A DNA stretch of 64,000 bases from Candidatus Poribacteria bacterium. GTDB lineage: Bacteria; Poribacteria; WGA-4E; WGA-3G. Position numbers and translations under genes: made by a program. The number at the start of each line of letters is the position of its first letter. Position 1 is the stretch's first letter. Under the pieces are notes generated by a model. That model ran no database searches. It had not been told where the DNA came from and was given only the letters and a program-made list of their open reading frames with translations. The stretch covers positions 59,473 to 123,472 of the forward strand of contig JAPPCZ010000044.1 in NCBI GenBank assembly GCA_028824685.1, in the 5' to 3' direction. Positions 35,123-43,363 of the stretch are shown here, in pieces.

Positions 35123-35509
35123 TTACTCCTTTGGCTGATATAAACCAATTCGGTTGCCACTTGGATCAAGGAACATCGCTAATAACTCACCTTTATCGGA
35201 TACAACTGTAGGCGGCATAAGAATCGTCCCATCAAGATTCTCAAGTTTCTCAACCGTAGCATGAATATTTTCCACTGTTACATAAATGGTAACGTTGTTT
35301 GCAAAAGGGACATTATCTACTAAAGGTATTTCATCGTTTGGGGGATACATAAGTCCTTTAATCCCGCTATTAGATTCAGACCCCGTTTCAAAGCCGTAAT
35401 AGCCCTCAGCATATTCTGTCCACTTCCAATCAAACACAGAACGATAAAAATCACCTAATGTTTTGCTATCCTTACCAACTATATCAAAACTCACGACTGG
35501 ATTACCCAT
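35123..35509 (-). CDS. VOC family protein 4 of 9, divergent copy
   Basis: 128 residues from ATG at 35509; an ATG two codons earlier is too close to AAGGAG. This is the most altered copy. FEIAGK is replaced by FDIVGK, GHIFP by GLMYP, and NHVTIYI by NNVTIYV, so two conserved His residues of the array are lost. It also has a 5-8 residue insertion (NDEIPLVDNVPFAN). It ends FLDPSGNRIGLYQPKE. Changed metal binding or a binding-only role is possible. Confidence 0.86.
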   Translation of the reverse strand: MGNPVVSFDIVGKDSKTLGDFYRSVFDWKWTEYAEGYYGFETGSESNSGIKGLMYPPNDEIPLVDNVPFANNVTIYVTVENIHATVEKLENLDGTILMPPTVVSDKGELLAMFLDPSGNRIGLYQPKE

Positions 35510-35548
35510 TGTCATTAACTCCTTAGACTGGTTAGGACTTGATTTCCA

Positions 35549-35914
35549 CTACGATAATCTTCGTTGCAACAAACCTATGGAGTTCCCACTTGGATCACGG
35601 AACAGAGCATAGTGACTTGCATTCCCAGGAATTTCCTGGGGTTGTATCAGGATTTTTCCACCAAGACGTTCTGCCTGTTTCAGACAATCCGAAATATCAT
35701 CAACTTCAACATAGATAATAACGAGTTTTGTGAAATTCATTTCCTCGGTTGTTTCAAAGAGATGTCCTTCTATCCCCTTATCTGATTGCGGATCCGCAAT
35801 GTATAACTCATCGTTTAACGGAAAAATTTTCCATTCAAATACGGTGCTGTAAAAATCAATTAGTTTTCCGACATCTCTTCCAGCGATTTCAAAATGCACT
35901 ACAGGACTACTCAT
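35549..35914 (-). CDS. VOC family protein 5 of 9
   Basis: 121 residues from ATG at 35914 (MSSPVVHFEIAGRDVGKLID); the frame extends four codons upstream to another ATG. Instead of the usual MGNPV it has MSSPV. IEGHLFETTEEM retains the first His, but the second is replaced (TKLVIIYVEVDDI). C-terminus FRDPSGNSIGLLQRRLS. It lies 39 bases upstream of gene 4. Confidence 0.86.
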   Translation of the reverse strand: MSSPVVHFEIAGRDVGKLIDFYSTVFEWKIFPLNDELYIADPQSDKGIEGHLFETTEEMNFTKLVIIYVEVDDISDCLKQAERLGGKILIQPQEIPGNASHYALFRDPSGNSIGLLQRRLS

Positions 35915-36187
35915 TATTATCACCATCTACATAAAAGTCAGTGTATATTCATACGCTATTTTAGGCGCGGTTTATAGTGGAAACCATAATTACTTGCACA
36001 CGATTGTAGCGTAACCTGTTAGGTTGCGTACACTCTGCACAAACTGGAAAGTTTGTGCTACGGCACAGTCCAATAGGTCGGTTTAAGTCCTACAGACCAA
36101 AAGTGTGCATATATTTTTGTATTTCACTATAAAACCACGCTTACCTGAAGAGTCAACACATTTGAGAAATTAGTCGACTATCAATTC
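35915..36187. repeat. Intergenic region with short palindromes
   Basis: No gene. TAACCTGTTAGGTT (36012-36025) and CACAAACTGGAAAGTTTGTG (36038-36057) are adjacent palindromes, and a related CTAACAGGTTA lies inside the element at 54651-54800. Possibly a degraded repeat. Confidence 0.45.
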
Positions 36188-36547
36188 CTACTTAGACTCG
36201 AACAGACCGAGGCAATTACCACTTGGATCAAGGAACATTGCGAATAAACTTTCGCCATCGGGAATTGGCATAGGTCCCATAATTACCTTTCCACCATTAC
36301 TCTCTACCTTCTTCGCAGATACCTCAATGTCATCTACTTCAATATAAACAGTAACATGGTTTGTAATCGGCATCTGTTCGGTTGTCTGGACAATGTGCCC
36401 TTGAATGCCCTGATCCGATTCTGTGTTTACAGAATTACCACAATCCTCGTCCTGATTTATGTTCCAACCGAACAAAGAACCATAAAAGTCGCATAACGAA
36501 TCTTCTTTTTTTCCTGCTATTTCAAAAATCGTGACAGGATTTCCCAT
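36188..36547 (-). CDS. VOC family protein 6 of 9
   Basis: 119 residues, single VOC domain: MGNPVTIFEIAGKKEDSLCD, GIQGHIVQTTEQM, NHVTVYIEVDDI and FLDPSGNCLGLFESK. Ribosome site GAGGAGTAATTTCA. Upstream gap of about 230 bases contains the palindromic repeat at 36661-36738. Confidence 0.88.
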   Translation of the reverse strand: MGNPVTIFEIAGKKEDSLCDFYGSLFGWNINQDEDCGNSVNTESDQGIQGHIVQTTEQMPITNHVTVYIEVDDIEVSAKKVESNGGKVIMGPMPIPDGESLFAMFLDPSGNCLGLFESK

Positions 36548-36660
36548 TGAAATTACTCCTCTTTAAGTTGCTTTATGATAAAAACTGACTGGTTGTCGCT
36601 GTTCATCATTTCTTTGCTATATACAATTTATACCATTCCTATATGATGATATTACATTAT

Positions 36661-36738
36661 TCGTAGGTCGGGTAGAAGCGGTAGCGAAACCCGACTTTTA
36701 TAGTGCCATGTCGGGTTTCGTTCCTCAACCCGACCTAC
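36661..36738. repeat. GTAGGTCGGGT palindromic repeat
   Basis: Outer arms GTAGGTCGGGT (36663-36673) and ACCCGACCTAC (36728-36738), each also pairing with an inner complement (ACCCGAC at 36689, GTCGGGT at 36710) to give two facing hairpins. Degraded relatives with GGGTTTCGC are near 23993, 24305, 40086 and 58327. Confidence 0.6.
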
Positions 36739-36773
36739 AATATGTTATGACAATTTGCCAATTAGAAATGGAA

Positions 36774-37133
36774 TTACGCTTTGTACAAACCGACGCAGTT
36801 ACCACTTGGGTCAAGGAACATAGCAAAAAAACTCCCACTTCCAGGAATAGATTGCGGTGGCACAAGTGTCTTTCCACCATGATTTTCTACCTGTTCAAGC
36901 GATGCCTCAAGATCATCAACCTGAATATAAACAGAGACAAAGTTAGAAACAGACATCTCATCAGTAGGTAATATATGTCCACATATACCCTGTTCTAAAT
37001 CTGGAACTGGTATTATGTTGTAAAAACCGTCATTGTCCTTTTGTACATCCCACTCAAATAATGAACTATAAAAATTGCTTAATTTTTCTGTATTTTTGCC
37101 TGCTATTTCAAAATGTACAACTGGATTTCCCAT
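36774..37133 (-). CDS. VOC family protein 7 of 9
   Basis: 119 residues from ATG at 37133 with AAGGAG 8 bases upstream; a GTG three codons earlier would overlap that site. Domain landmarks: MGNPVVHFEIAGKNTEKLSN, GICGHILPTDEM, NFVSVYIQVDDL (His replaced by Phe) and FLDPSGNCVGLYKA. Confidence 0.88.
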   Translation of the reverse strand: MGNPVVHFEIAGKNTEKLSNFYSSLFEWDVQKDNDGFYNIIPVPDLEQGICGHILPTDEMSVSNFVSVYIQVDDLEASLEQVENHGGKTLVPPQSIPGSGSFFAMFLDPSGNCVGLYKA

Positions 37134-37164
37134 GAAGTTCACTCCTTAAAACTTAGATTATTCA

Positions 37165-37203
37165 GTCATAAAAACAGAGTGGTAAACCTCAATTCACCAC
37201 CCT
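37165..37203 (-). terminator. Possible terminator after VOC gene 8
   Basis: Minus strand GGGTGGT and ACCACTC arms (6 of 7 pairs) followed by TGTTTTTATG. Weaker than the one at 34160-34203. Confidence 0.4.
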
Positions 37204-37256
37204 TTTGTTAGCCTCTGTTCTCTACAATTTGACATCAAGAACAAAAACAGAGATAG

Positions 37257-37631
37257 CTAATTTGAATCTGGAAGTCGATATAACCCAATGCAATTATCGC
37301 TTGGGTCAAGGAAAAGCGCGAACGATCCCATGTTCCCAGGAATCTCCTGTGGTGGGATTAGGGTTTTGGCGCCAAGACTTTCTGCCTTATCAAGATACGT
37401 TTGAAGATCGTCCACCTCAACATAAAAGGTGACATGGTTATTAAAGTCCATATCTTCTGTGACCGGAAAAATGTGTCCAGGGATGCCCGCATCATCTGAC
37501 TGCGAGTCAACCGTATATGCCCCACCATAAGGGCATTTATCCGTTTTCCAACCAAATATGGAACAGTAAAAATCGTTTAACTTTTCACCGTTTCTACCGG
37601 CTATTTCAAAATACACAACAGGGTTTCCCAT
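37257..37631 (-). CDS. VOC family protein 8 of 9
   Basis: 124 residues, single VOC domain: MGNPVVYFEIAGRNGEKLND, GIPGHIFPVTEDM, NHVTFYVEVDDL and FLDPSDNCIGLYRLPDSN. The DPSGN turn is changed to DPSDN. Its C-terminal YRLPDSN resembles YRPPESNE of gene 9, so these two are the most recent pair. Confidence 0.88.
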   Translation of the reverse strand: MGNPVVYFEIAGRNGEKLNDFYCSIFGWKTDKCPYGGAYTVDSQSDDAGIPGHIFPVTEDMDFNNHVTFYVEVDDLQTYLDKAESLGAKTLIPPQEIPGNMGSFALFLDPSDNCIGLYRLPDSN

Positions 37632-37694
37632 TTTAATTCAGTTTCTCCTATTATTAAATTATCAAATCACAAATTGAGCAGAAAATTGCGGACA

Positions 37695-38081
37695 TCACTC
37701 ATTCGATTCGGGTGGTCTGTACAGACCTAAGCAGTTGCCACTCGGGTCATAGAACCATGCGAATGACCCTCTGTTACCAGGAATTTGCTGAGGTGGTATA
37801 AAGGTATGACCACCAAGACTTTCCACCTTCTGAAGATAGGTTTGTAGATTATCTACTTTAATGTAAAAAGTGACTTGGTTTGAGAAGTCAAAAAACTCAG
37901 GTAGCACAAAAATGTGCCCACCGATACCGTCTTCTGACTGTGAGTCAACACCGTAAGAGTAAATACCGGAATCGGCACCAGGCATTTGTTCCATTTTCCA
38001 ACCAAATACGGCACTGTAAAAATCGCATAATTCTTTACCGTTTTTCGCTGCTATTTCAAAGTATGTAACAGGATTTCCCAT
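37695..38081 (-). CDS. VOC family protein 9 of 9 (first in transcription order)
   Basis: 128 residues: MGNPVTYFEIAAKNGKELCD, a longer loop MPGADSGIYSYGVDSQSEDG, GIGGHIFVLPEF, NQVTFYIKVDNL and FYDPSGNCLGLYRPPESNE. Start ATG with AAGGACAAATTACG. It is the first gene of the array and faces a large intergenic region containing a MITE-like element. Confidence 0.88.
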   Translation of the reverse strand: MGNPVTYFEIAAKNGKELCDFYSAVFGWKMEQMPGADSGIYSYGVDSQSEDGIGGHIFVLPEFFDFSNQVTFYIKVDNLQTYLQKVESLGGHTFIPPQQIPGNRGSFAWFYDPSGNCLGLYRPPESNE

Positions 38082-38308
38082 CGTAATTTGTCCTTACTTA
38101 TAATTTTTATATCCGCAATATTGTGAAAATTACATGCCCATGGAAATGGGCTAAGGTAGTAATGTGTGCAGAAAAATCCATGCGGGTTTTAATCTGTTTC
38201 CAACGAAATATAAAACGATATAATTTGCTGATCGTTGCATCATTTTTAGCTGCAAAATTGGAATTCATGATGTAACTTAATTTCAAAATACTGCTTTCTA
38301 CATCACTT

Positions 38309-38514
38309 CAGGATTATTCAGTTTTAAGAATAATCGGTTAATTGGTTTTACTGTGAGTTTATATTGATTTAAAGGTAGCAGGCACGCTCCGCGTGCCGTC
38401 TGCTTTACAATTTGGGTGGACGGCACACGGAGTGTGCCTACTACTTTGCATACGTATTAGTTTATACTAAAATGTGAAAAATATACCAGAAAAATCGAAA
38501 ACTGAATAACCCTG
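38309..38514. mobile_element. MITE-like element with 17-bp inverted repeats and exact 9-bp target duplication
   Basis: Ends CAGGATTATTCAGTTTT (38309-38325) and AAAACTGAATAACCCTG (38498-38514) are inverted copies with one mismatch. Both flanks read ACATCACTT (38300-38308 and 38515-38523). The 206-base body has no reading frame; its centre (38385-38454) carries two facing hairpins, GGCACGC-TCC-GCGTGCC and GGCACAC-GGA-GTGTGCC, that differ by a pairing-preserving change. It is the main content of the 38082-38678 gap. Confidence 0.85.
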
Positions 38515-38532
38515 ACATCACTTACATTTCGG

Positions 38533-38561
38533 TTGATATTAACGTAGGTTTTTGTTATAAT
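38533..38561 (+). promoter_or_regulatory. Promoter for the small membrane protein and DUF58 genes
   Basis: TTGATA (38533-38538), 17 bases, TATAAT (38556-38561), 118 bases upstream of the ATG at 38679. Confidence 0.65.
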
Positions 38562-38590
38562 TGTGAGATATGATTTAGGAGATGATTAGC

Positions 38591-38623
38591 ATGACCTTGA
38601 CACTTGAATTAACAGCTGAATAG
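38591..38623 (+). pseudogene. Ten-codon remnant or leader peptide
   Basis: AGGAGATGATTAGC is followed by ATG and the frame MTLTLELTAE then a stop. The sequence resembles the N-terminus of small antitoxin-like proteins (MTLTLELPxE...), so it may be what is left of one after deletion. It could equally be a leader peptide. Confidence 0.3.
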
Positions 38624-38678
38624 ATATATTAAGGATTGTGCATGCCGCCGATAATTACATTAAATCAGAGGTGATTAG

Positions 38679-38861
38679 ATGGAATTGTTCATTATTTTAT
38701 TGCTTGGTGCGATTTTCTGTGGACTTGCTGGGATCGTTTCCGAAATCCGTAAGGTAGATCGTCAGTTAACCGAGATAACTCAAACGTTCAAAAACATTGA
38801 CGAAAGCATATCCAAAATTGAAAACACTTTTAGCGAATTTGTTAGACAAACAAAGAATTAA
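38679..38861 (+). CDS. Small membrane-anchored coiled-coil protein
   Basis: 60 residues. Hydrophobic N-terminal segment ELFIILLLGAIFCGLAGIVS, then an amphipathic heptad region (VDRQLTEITQTFKNIDESIS). GAGGTGATTAG precedes the ATG. No family recognised; its length and layout recall small membrane scaffolds. It is 51 bases upstream of the DUF58 gene and shares its promoter. Confidence 0.6.
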   Translation: MELFIILLLGAIFCGLAGIVSEIRKVDRQLTEITQTFKNIDESISKIENTFSEFVRQTKN

Positions 38862-38912
38862 TCACCGATTTAATAACTATTTTTATTCAAATGGCGAAAG
38901 AGAAGAAACAAC

Positions 38913-39803
38913 ATGCAAACATCGCACAGATATCTTGACCCAGTCGCACTTTCTCGTATCGGAGGTATGGAACTTGTCGCCCGACTTGTAGTTGAAGGGT
39001 TCGTTACCGGATTACACAAAAGCCCTTATCAAGGTTTCAGCGTTGAGTTCGCTGAACACAGACAATATATGCCCGGTGATGAAATCCGATATATTGATTG
39101 GAAGGTCTATGGAAAATCTGACCGATATTATGTCAAAAAGTTTGAAGAGGAGACGAATCTGCGTGCATATATCCTGCTTGATACCAGCGCATCAATGAAC
39201 TACAAGCATAGAGATGATACTTTGACAAAGTTTGAATATGGGTGTTATCTCGCTGCGACGCTTACATATCTCATGCTGAAGCAGCGTGACTCTGTGGGAT
39301 TGGCACTTTTTGATACGGACATTACGGAATACATTCCACCGAGAGGCGCTGCAACACATCTGCGCGCGATTATGTCCGCGCTTGAGAATGCTACGCCTGG
39401 GCAGGAAACTGAATTAAGTGGTCTTTTTCATGAACTCGCCAAACGGATTGTCAGGCGTGGGTTGGTTATTGTTATCTCTGACCTGCTTGATGAACCCTCA
39501 AATGTCATCTCAGCGCTCAAACATCTCCGTCATCAGAAACATGAGGTGATTGTCTTTCACCTTCTTGATAATGCTGAACTCACCTTCCCGTATAACGGTT
39601 CTGTCATTTTTCGCGACATGGAGACAGGACAAACGCTTGCAACACAAGCCGACTCACTTAAGACAGCATACCTTGAAAATCTGAATCAGTTTATTCAGAA
39701 TTACCGTCGTGGATGTGGTGCGAGTCAGATTGATTATGTGCAGATGGATACTACTACCCCGTTTGACCACGCGCTGTCGGCGTATCTTTCTCGCCGCAAG
39801 TAA
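38913..39803 (+). CDS. DUF58 domain protein
   Basis: 296 residues. The DUF58 signature is clear: GLHKSPYQGFSVEFAEHRQY, PGDEIRYIDWKVYGKSDRYY, then a von Willebrand A-like domain with the metal-site motif LLDTSASMNY near residue 97. DUF58 proteins usually work with MoxR-type AAA ATPases in envelope or stress-related maturation; no MoxR gene is in this window. Start ATG preceded by GAGAAGAAACAAC. Confidence 0.88.
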   Translation: MQTSHRYLDPVALSRIGGMELVARLVVEGFVTGLHKSPYQGFSVEFAEHRQYMPGDEIRYIDWKVYGKSDRYYVKKFEEETNLRAYILLDTSASMNYKHRDDTLTKFEYGCYLAATLTYLMLKQRDSVGLALFDTDITEYIPPRGAATHLRAIMSALENATPGQETELSGLFHELAKRIVRRGLVIVISDLLDEPSNVISALKHLRHQKHEVIVFHLLDNAELTFPYNGSVIFRDMETGQTLATQADSLKTAYLENLNQFIQNYRRGCGASQIDYVQMDTTTPFDHALSAYLSRRK

Positions 39804-39870
39804 CATCTTTCAAGATAATAGACATTACAATGATTTAATTTGAATTACGGTTTACCGAGCGTCTCGGATC

Positions 39871-40045
39871 TCTTGAGTTCCGTAGGAACGCTATGTTTAT
39901 AGAAAACGTTGAACAACGCCTCTTTAGTCCCGTAGGGACGATATGTAGAAAATATGTCGTTGGGACACACATATCGTCCTTATGGGACTAAAGACATCTA
40001 TACATCTCATATCTATAAACATATCGTCCCTACGGGACTGAAGAC
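39871..40045. repeat. Large palindromic repeat, two forward and two reverse CCGTAGG units
   Basis: Forward units at 39871 (a variant TTCCGTAGGAACG) and 39921, reverse units at 39971 and 40021, spaced exactly 50 bases in both halves. The variant differs from the TCCCGTAGGGA consensus at two positions that pair with each other. Fills most of the 339-base convergent gap between the DUF58 and BMP genes. Confidence 0.75.
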
Positions 40046-40142
40046 ACTGCCAAAACGGATTTATCCCTTAAGTTGATGCTTAGGGGTTTCACCTTCGGTT
40101 CAACCCAACCTACGGGATTTATCATACTCACGTTGTAAAAAA

Positions 40143-41192
40143 TTATTCTCTCGGCAGAGAAACTGTATTTGGCACAATAATTTCACCAGCGATTATTTTT
40201 GCTTTCAACGCCTCAACAGTTGCTATGTCCTCATCCGAAAGCAGCTGTTGATTGTGTTCATCAACAGCGTAGCTAACACCACCATCTGCTATACCAAAGT
40301 ATCGGATGCCTGCCGTAAAATTACCTTCAACGGTTTCTTGGATGATTCTCAGCACAGAAACCGGAATTTCTTTCGTCATACTTGTCAAGACAATCCCTGG
40401 GGCGAGATGATTGCCATTGGAATCAACCCAAATGATAAACTTTTGCTGTTCTTGCGCAGCTTCAAGTACCCCTTGACCTGACCCGCCAGCAGCGACGTAA
40501 ATCACATCTACTCCGCTTGCATATTGTGCTAACGCCAATTCTTTTGCCCTCCCCGGTTGTCCAAAACCGGTTACATCCTCACTGATGTACTCTATGGAGA
40601 TTTGTGCGTCGGGATTAATAGATTGAATTCCATCGACGTAACCAGCTTCAAACTCGCGTAACAACGGAACATCCACAGCACCAATATAACCGATTTTGCC
40701 GCTTTCCGTTTTTAAGGCTGCAATCGCTCCGACCAAAAACGATCCTTCGTTAGATTTATAATTCACAGAAGCCACATTTGGAATATCAAGCACAACGTCA
40801 AAAATTGCAAATTTGACATCAGGATATTCTGGAGCGACGCGAGCAAGCACATCTCCCATCTGATAACCTGCTGTCAAAACGAGTTCAGAATTCTGTGCAG
40901 CGTCCCTGATGAGCATCTCTGTGGCTACAGGATCGTTTTCATTGCCGTTTACTTCAGTTAGTGTAATTCCAAGTTCTTCTTCTGCAGTTCTTACACCGAT
41001 ATGGAAGGCATCACAATAAGCCGCTGAACCAACACAATCGCTTGGATATATCATTGTAACACGGATTGATGCTGCATCCATTTCGCTTGGTAGTTCGGTA
41101 GGCATTACTTTCTGAATTTTTTCACAACCACAAATCAATAATAATCCCAGACTCATTAAAATTAAATTGCTTAAAACACGATTTTTTTTCAT
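40143..41192 (-). CDS. BMP family ABC transporter substrate-binding lipoprotein
   Basis: 349 residues. Lipoprotein signal with lipobox LLICGC near residue 22. The mature protein has the BMP/PnrA pattern: IRVTMIYPSDCVGSAAYCDA, ELVLTAGYQMGDVLARVAPE, YPDVKFAIFDVV, SFLVGAIAALKTESGKIGYI and DVIYVAAGGSGQGVLEAAQE. Such proteins capture nucleosides for ABC importers, but no permease genes adjoin it here. ATG with AAGGAGAGAAT upstream. Confidence 0.88.
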   Translation of the reverse strand: MKKNRVLSNLILMSLGLLLICGCEKIQKVMPTELPSEMDAASIRVTMIYPSDCVGSAAYCDAFHIGVRTAEEELGITLTEVNGNENDPVATEMLIRDAAQNSELVLTAGYQMGDVLARVAPEYPDVKFAIFDVVLDIPNVASVNYKSNEGSFLVGAIAALKTESGKIGYIGAVDVPLLREFEAGYVDGIQSINPDAQISIEYISEDVTGFGQPGRAKELALAQYASGVDVIYVAAGGSGQGVLEAAQEQQKFIIWVDSNGNHLAPGIVLTSMTKEIPVSVLRIIQETVEGNFTAGIRYFGIADGGVSYAVDEHNQQLLSDEDIATVEALKAKIIAGEIIVPNTVSLPRE

Positions 41193-41259
41193 ATTCTCTC
41201 CTTATGTTTGGTTTAAGACATCTAACAATAGACATTTTCAGTGACTGCGACATTTGATT

Positions 41260-41709
41260 TCACAGATAACATTGCTCATAGATCTGATATGGGTTGGTAG
41301 TATAAACGCGATAAAGCACACGTCCCGAAAAATCGAGCATATCTTTGATTCGGTCATAGATAACCCGATTTGAGATATGTTGCAAAACCGAATTTCGTCC
41401 AACCCATTTGGTTTCTATACTCTCTTCACTCGTGGTTAATTCACCGCTGACGTAATCTCCTAAAAAACCAAACATCACTTTAGTAGGAGTTTTGATGTTT
41501 GAATAGATGCCAACCAACGACCCAATTGATGCAGTAACTCCCGATTCCTCTTGAATTTCACGTTGCAACGCTTCAATAAGGTTTTCACCTTCTTCGACTT
41601 GACCACCCGGAAACTCCCAGCCACGGCGCGGGCTTCTTATGAGCAAGATTTTTCCATCGGGATGACGGACCAATCCTGAGACAGCAACAATATGTTTGGG
41701 ATGATTCAT
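41260..41709 (-). CDS. NUDIX hydrolase
   Basis: 149 residues from ATG at 41709. The NUDIX box is GGQVEEGENLIEALQREIQE followed by ESGV, within the usual G-x5-E-x7-RE-x2-EE pattern. These enzymes hydrolyse nucleoside diphosphates linked to another moiety; the substrate is not evident. The start lies 3 bases from the stop of the gamma-glutamyltransferase gene, indicating coupled translation. Confidence 0.9.
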   Translation of the reverse strand: MNHPKHIVAVSGLVRHPDGKILLIRSPRRGWEFPGGQVEEGENLIEALQREIQEESGVTASIGSLVGIYSNIKTPTKVMFGFLGDYVSGELTTSEESIETKWVGRNSVLQHISNRVIYDRIKDMLDFSGRVLYRVYTTNPYQIYEQCYL

Positions 41710-41711
41710 GT

Positions 41712-43331
41712 TCACACACCTATCGCGTATCCATCACGTCGTGGATCCGCGCCACCCATAAAACTTCCTTCTTCAGTATCAAAGGCGATACCGTGACCGC
41801 CTCCCACAGTTGCTGTCCAATCAGGTAACACTTCTACATCATGCCCGCGCGCTTCTAACGCTGCGCGTACCGCAACAGGAATACGTCCCTCCATACTGAC
41901 ATGTGTACCGGGTTTTACCAACCGGATGCGTGGTGCTTCAATCGCCGCTTGAACGTTCATGCCATGTTCAATCAGGTTCAAAACCAGCTGTAACGTCGTC
42001 TGAAGGATACCGTGGCTTCCGGGGGTGCCAATCGCTGCAAACGGATTTCCGTTCTTCCAAACTTGGCACGGTGACATGCACATCTCTATCCGTTTATGCG
42101 GTCCAACGGCATTCGGACTCTCAGGAATTCTGTCAAACCAGTTCATAAAGTTATTGAGAAACATCCCCGTTGAACCGAGAATTACGCCTGAGCCGAAAGC
42201 TTGTCCAAGACTTTGCGTAACAGCGACGATGTTACCCTCTGCATCTGCGGTGTCAAAGTGAGTTGTACATTCGGTTGTCCAGTCATCAGCAACAATCTCA
42301 CCAGGGAGTTTGTCCTTCGACCAGCGTTCACCACCACTGACTGCAGCCAGTTCGCCAATGCGTTCGCGTTGCGCCTGTGCATAGTCTTTAGACAACAACT
42401 TTTCAATCGGTGGGTTTGGACGCGGGGCATATTCGGCTCTATCTGCACTCGCTAATTTAATCGCTTCAATCAGCAGATGTAAGTATTCCGGGGTATTGTG
42501 ACCGAGTTCACCGAGGGCATCGTTTTCTAAAATATTTAGTGTCTCCAGATATTGAAAACCTGAACACGGCGGGGGTGGACAATAAACTTCATAATCTTTG
42601 TAAGTTACAGAGATAGGATCCTGCCACTCTACCTCAAAGTCAGCCAAATCCTTTTCGGTAATCAGTCCATCAGTCTCTTCGGAAAAACGGACAATCTCTT
42701 CGGCAATCTCGCCGCGATAGAACGCCTCTGCACCGCCTTCCGCAACCGTGCGGAACGTTTGGGCGAGATCCTTCTGTACCAAAAGTTCGCCGGGATGTGG
42801 TGTTCTTCCACGCGAGGCGATAACCTCCTCAGCCCTTTCTGAGAAATAGGGACGCGCGCCTGCAATGAACTCTGCATTCTTGACCGTAACGGCATACCCG
42901 TTCTCTGCGGATTCAATCGCCGGGGCAAAGATGTCCGCGCGATCCATGCTTCCGTAACGGTCTAAAAGTGCCAGCCATCCACCACATCCACCCGGTACCA
43001 TCCCCGCACGGATGCCAACTTGTTGACTCTCAAGCGTTGGATAGACATCCAGCGTCGCTGCGTAAGGGGCAGTTCCCAGGTAATCTATCACGCGGTGTGC
43101 TTTTTCCTTCGCACTATAGAGCAGCATATACCCGTTGCCAGCAATACCCGACATATAAGGCTCAACAACGTTGAGTGTTGAAGCCACCGCGACTGCTGCA
43201 TCAAACGCGTTGCCCCCAGCGAGCAACATGCGTGCACCAGCAAGACTTGCAAGCGGATGTGCACTTGTCACCATTCCGCGTGTCCCCGTTACTGTGGATC
43301 GATGTGTTGTGCCGTGTGATGGAAAAGCCAT
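41712..43331 (-). CDS. Gamma-glutamyltransferase family protein
   Basis: 539 residues from ATG at 43331, which follows GAGGAGGTAAGC; an upstream in-frame start would overlap the glutaredoxin-like gene. It is the autoprocessing Ntn-hydrolase that removes or transfers the gamma-glutamyl group of glutathione. The nucleophile Thr lies in TTECTTHFDTADAEGNIVAV near residue 355, and downstream landmarks are GSTGMFLNNFMNWF and IGTPGSHGILQTTLQLV. No signal peptide is seen, so it may be cytoplasmic. Confidence 0.9.
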   Translation of the reverse strand: MAFPSHGTTHRSTVTGTRGMVTSAHPLASLAGARMLLAGGNAFDAAVAVASTLNVVEPYMSGIAGNGYMLLYSAKEKAHRVIDYLGTAPYAATLDVYPTLESQQVGIRAGMVPGGCGGWLALLDRYGSMDRADIFAPAIESAENGYAVTVKNAEFIAGARPYFSERAEEVIASRGRTPHPGELLVQKDLAQTFRTVAEGGAEAFYRGEIAEEIVRFSEETDGLITEKDLADFEVEWQDPISVTYKDYEVYCPPPPCSGFQYLETLNILENDALGELGHNTPEYLHLLIEAIKLASADRAEYAPRPNPPIEKLLSKDYAQAQRERIGELAAVSGGERWSKDKLPGEIVADDWTTECTTHFDTADAEGNIVAVTQSLGQAFGSGVILGSTGMFLNNFMNWFDRIPESPNAVGPHKRIEMCMSPCQVWKNGNPFAAIGTPGSHGILQTTLQLVLNLIEHGMNVQAAIEAPRIRLVKPGTHVSMEGRIPVAVRAALEARGHDVEVLPDWTATVGGGHGIAFDTEEGSFMGGADPRRDGYAIGV

Positions 43332-43363
43332 GCTTACCTCCTCGTTATTTTCCATTGCAAGTT

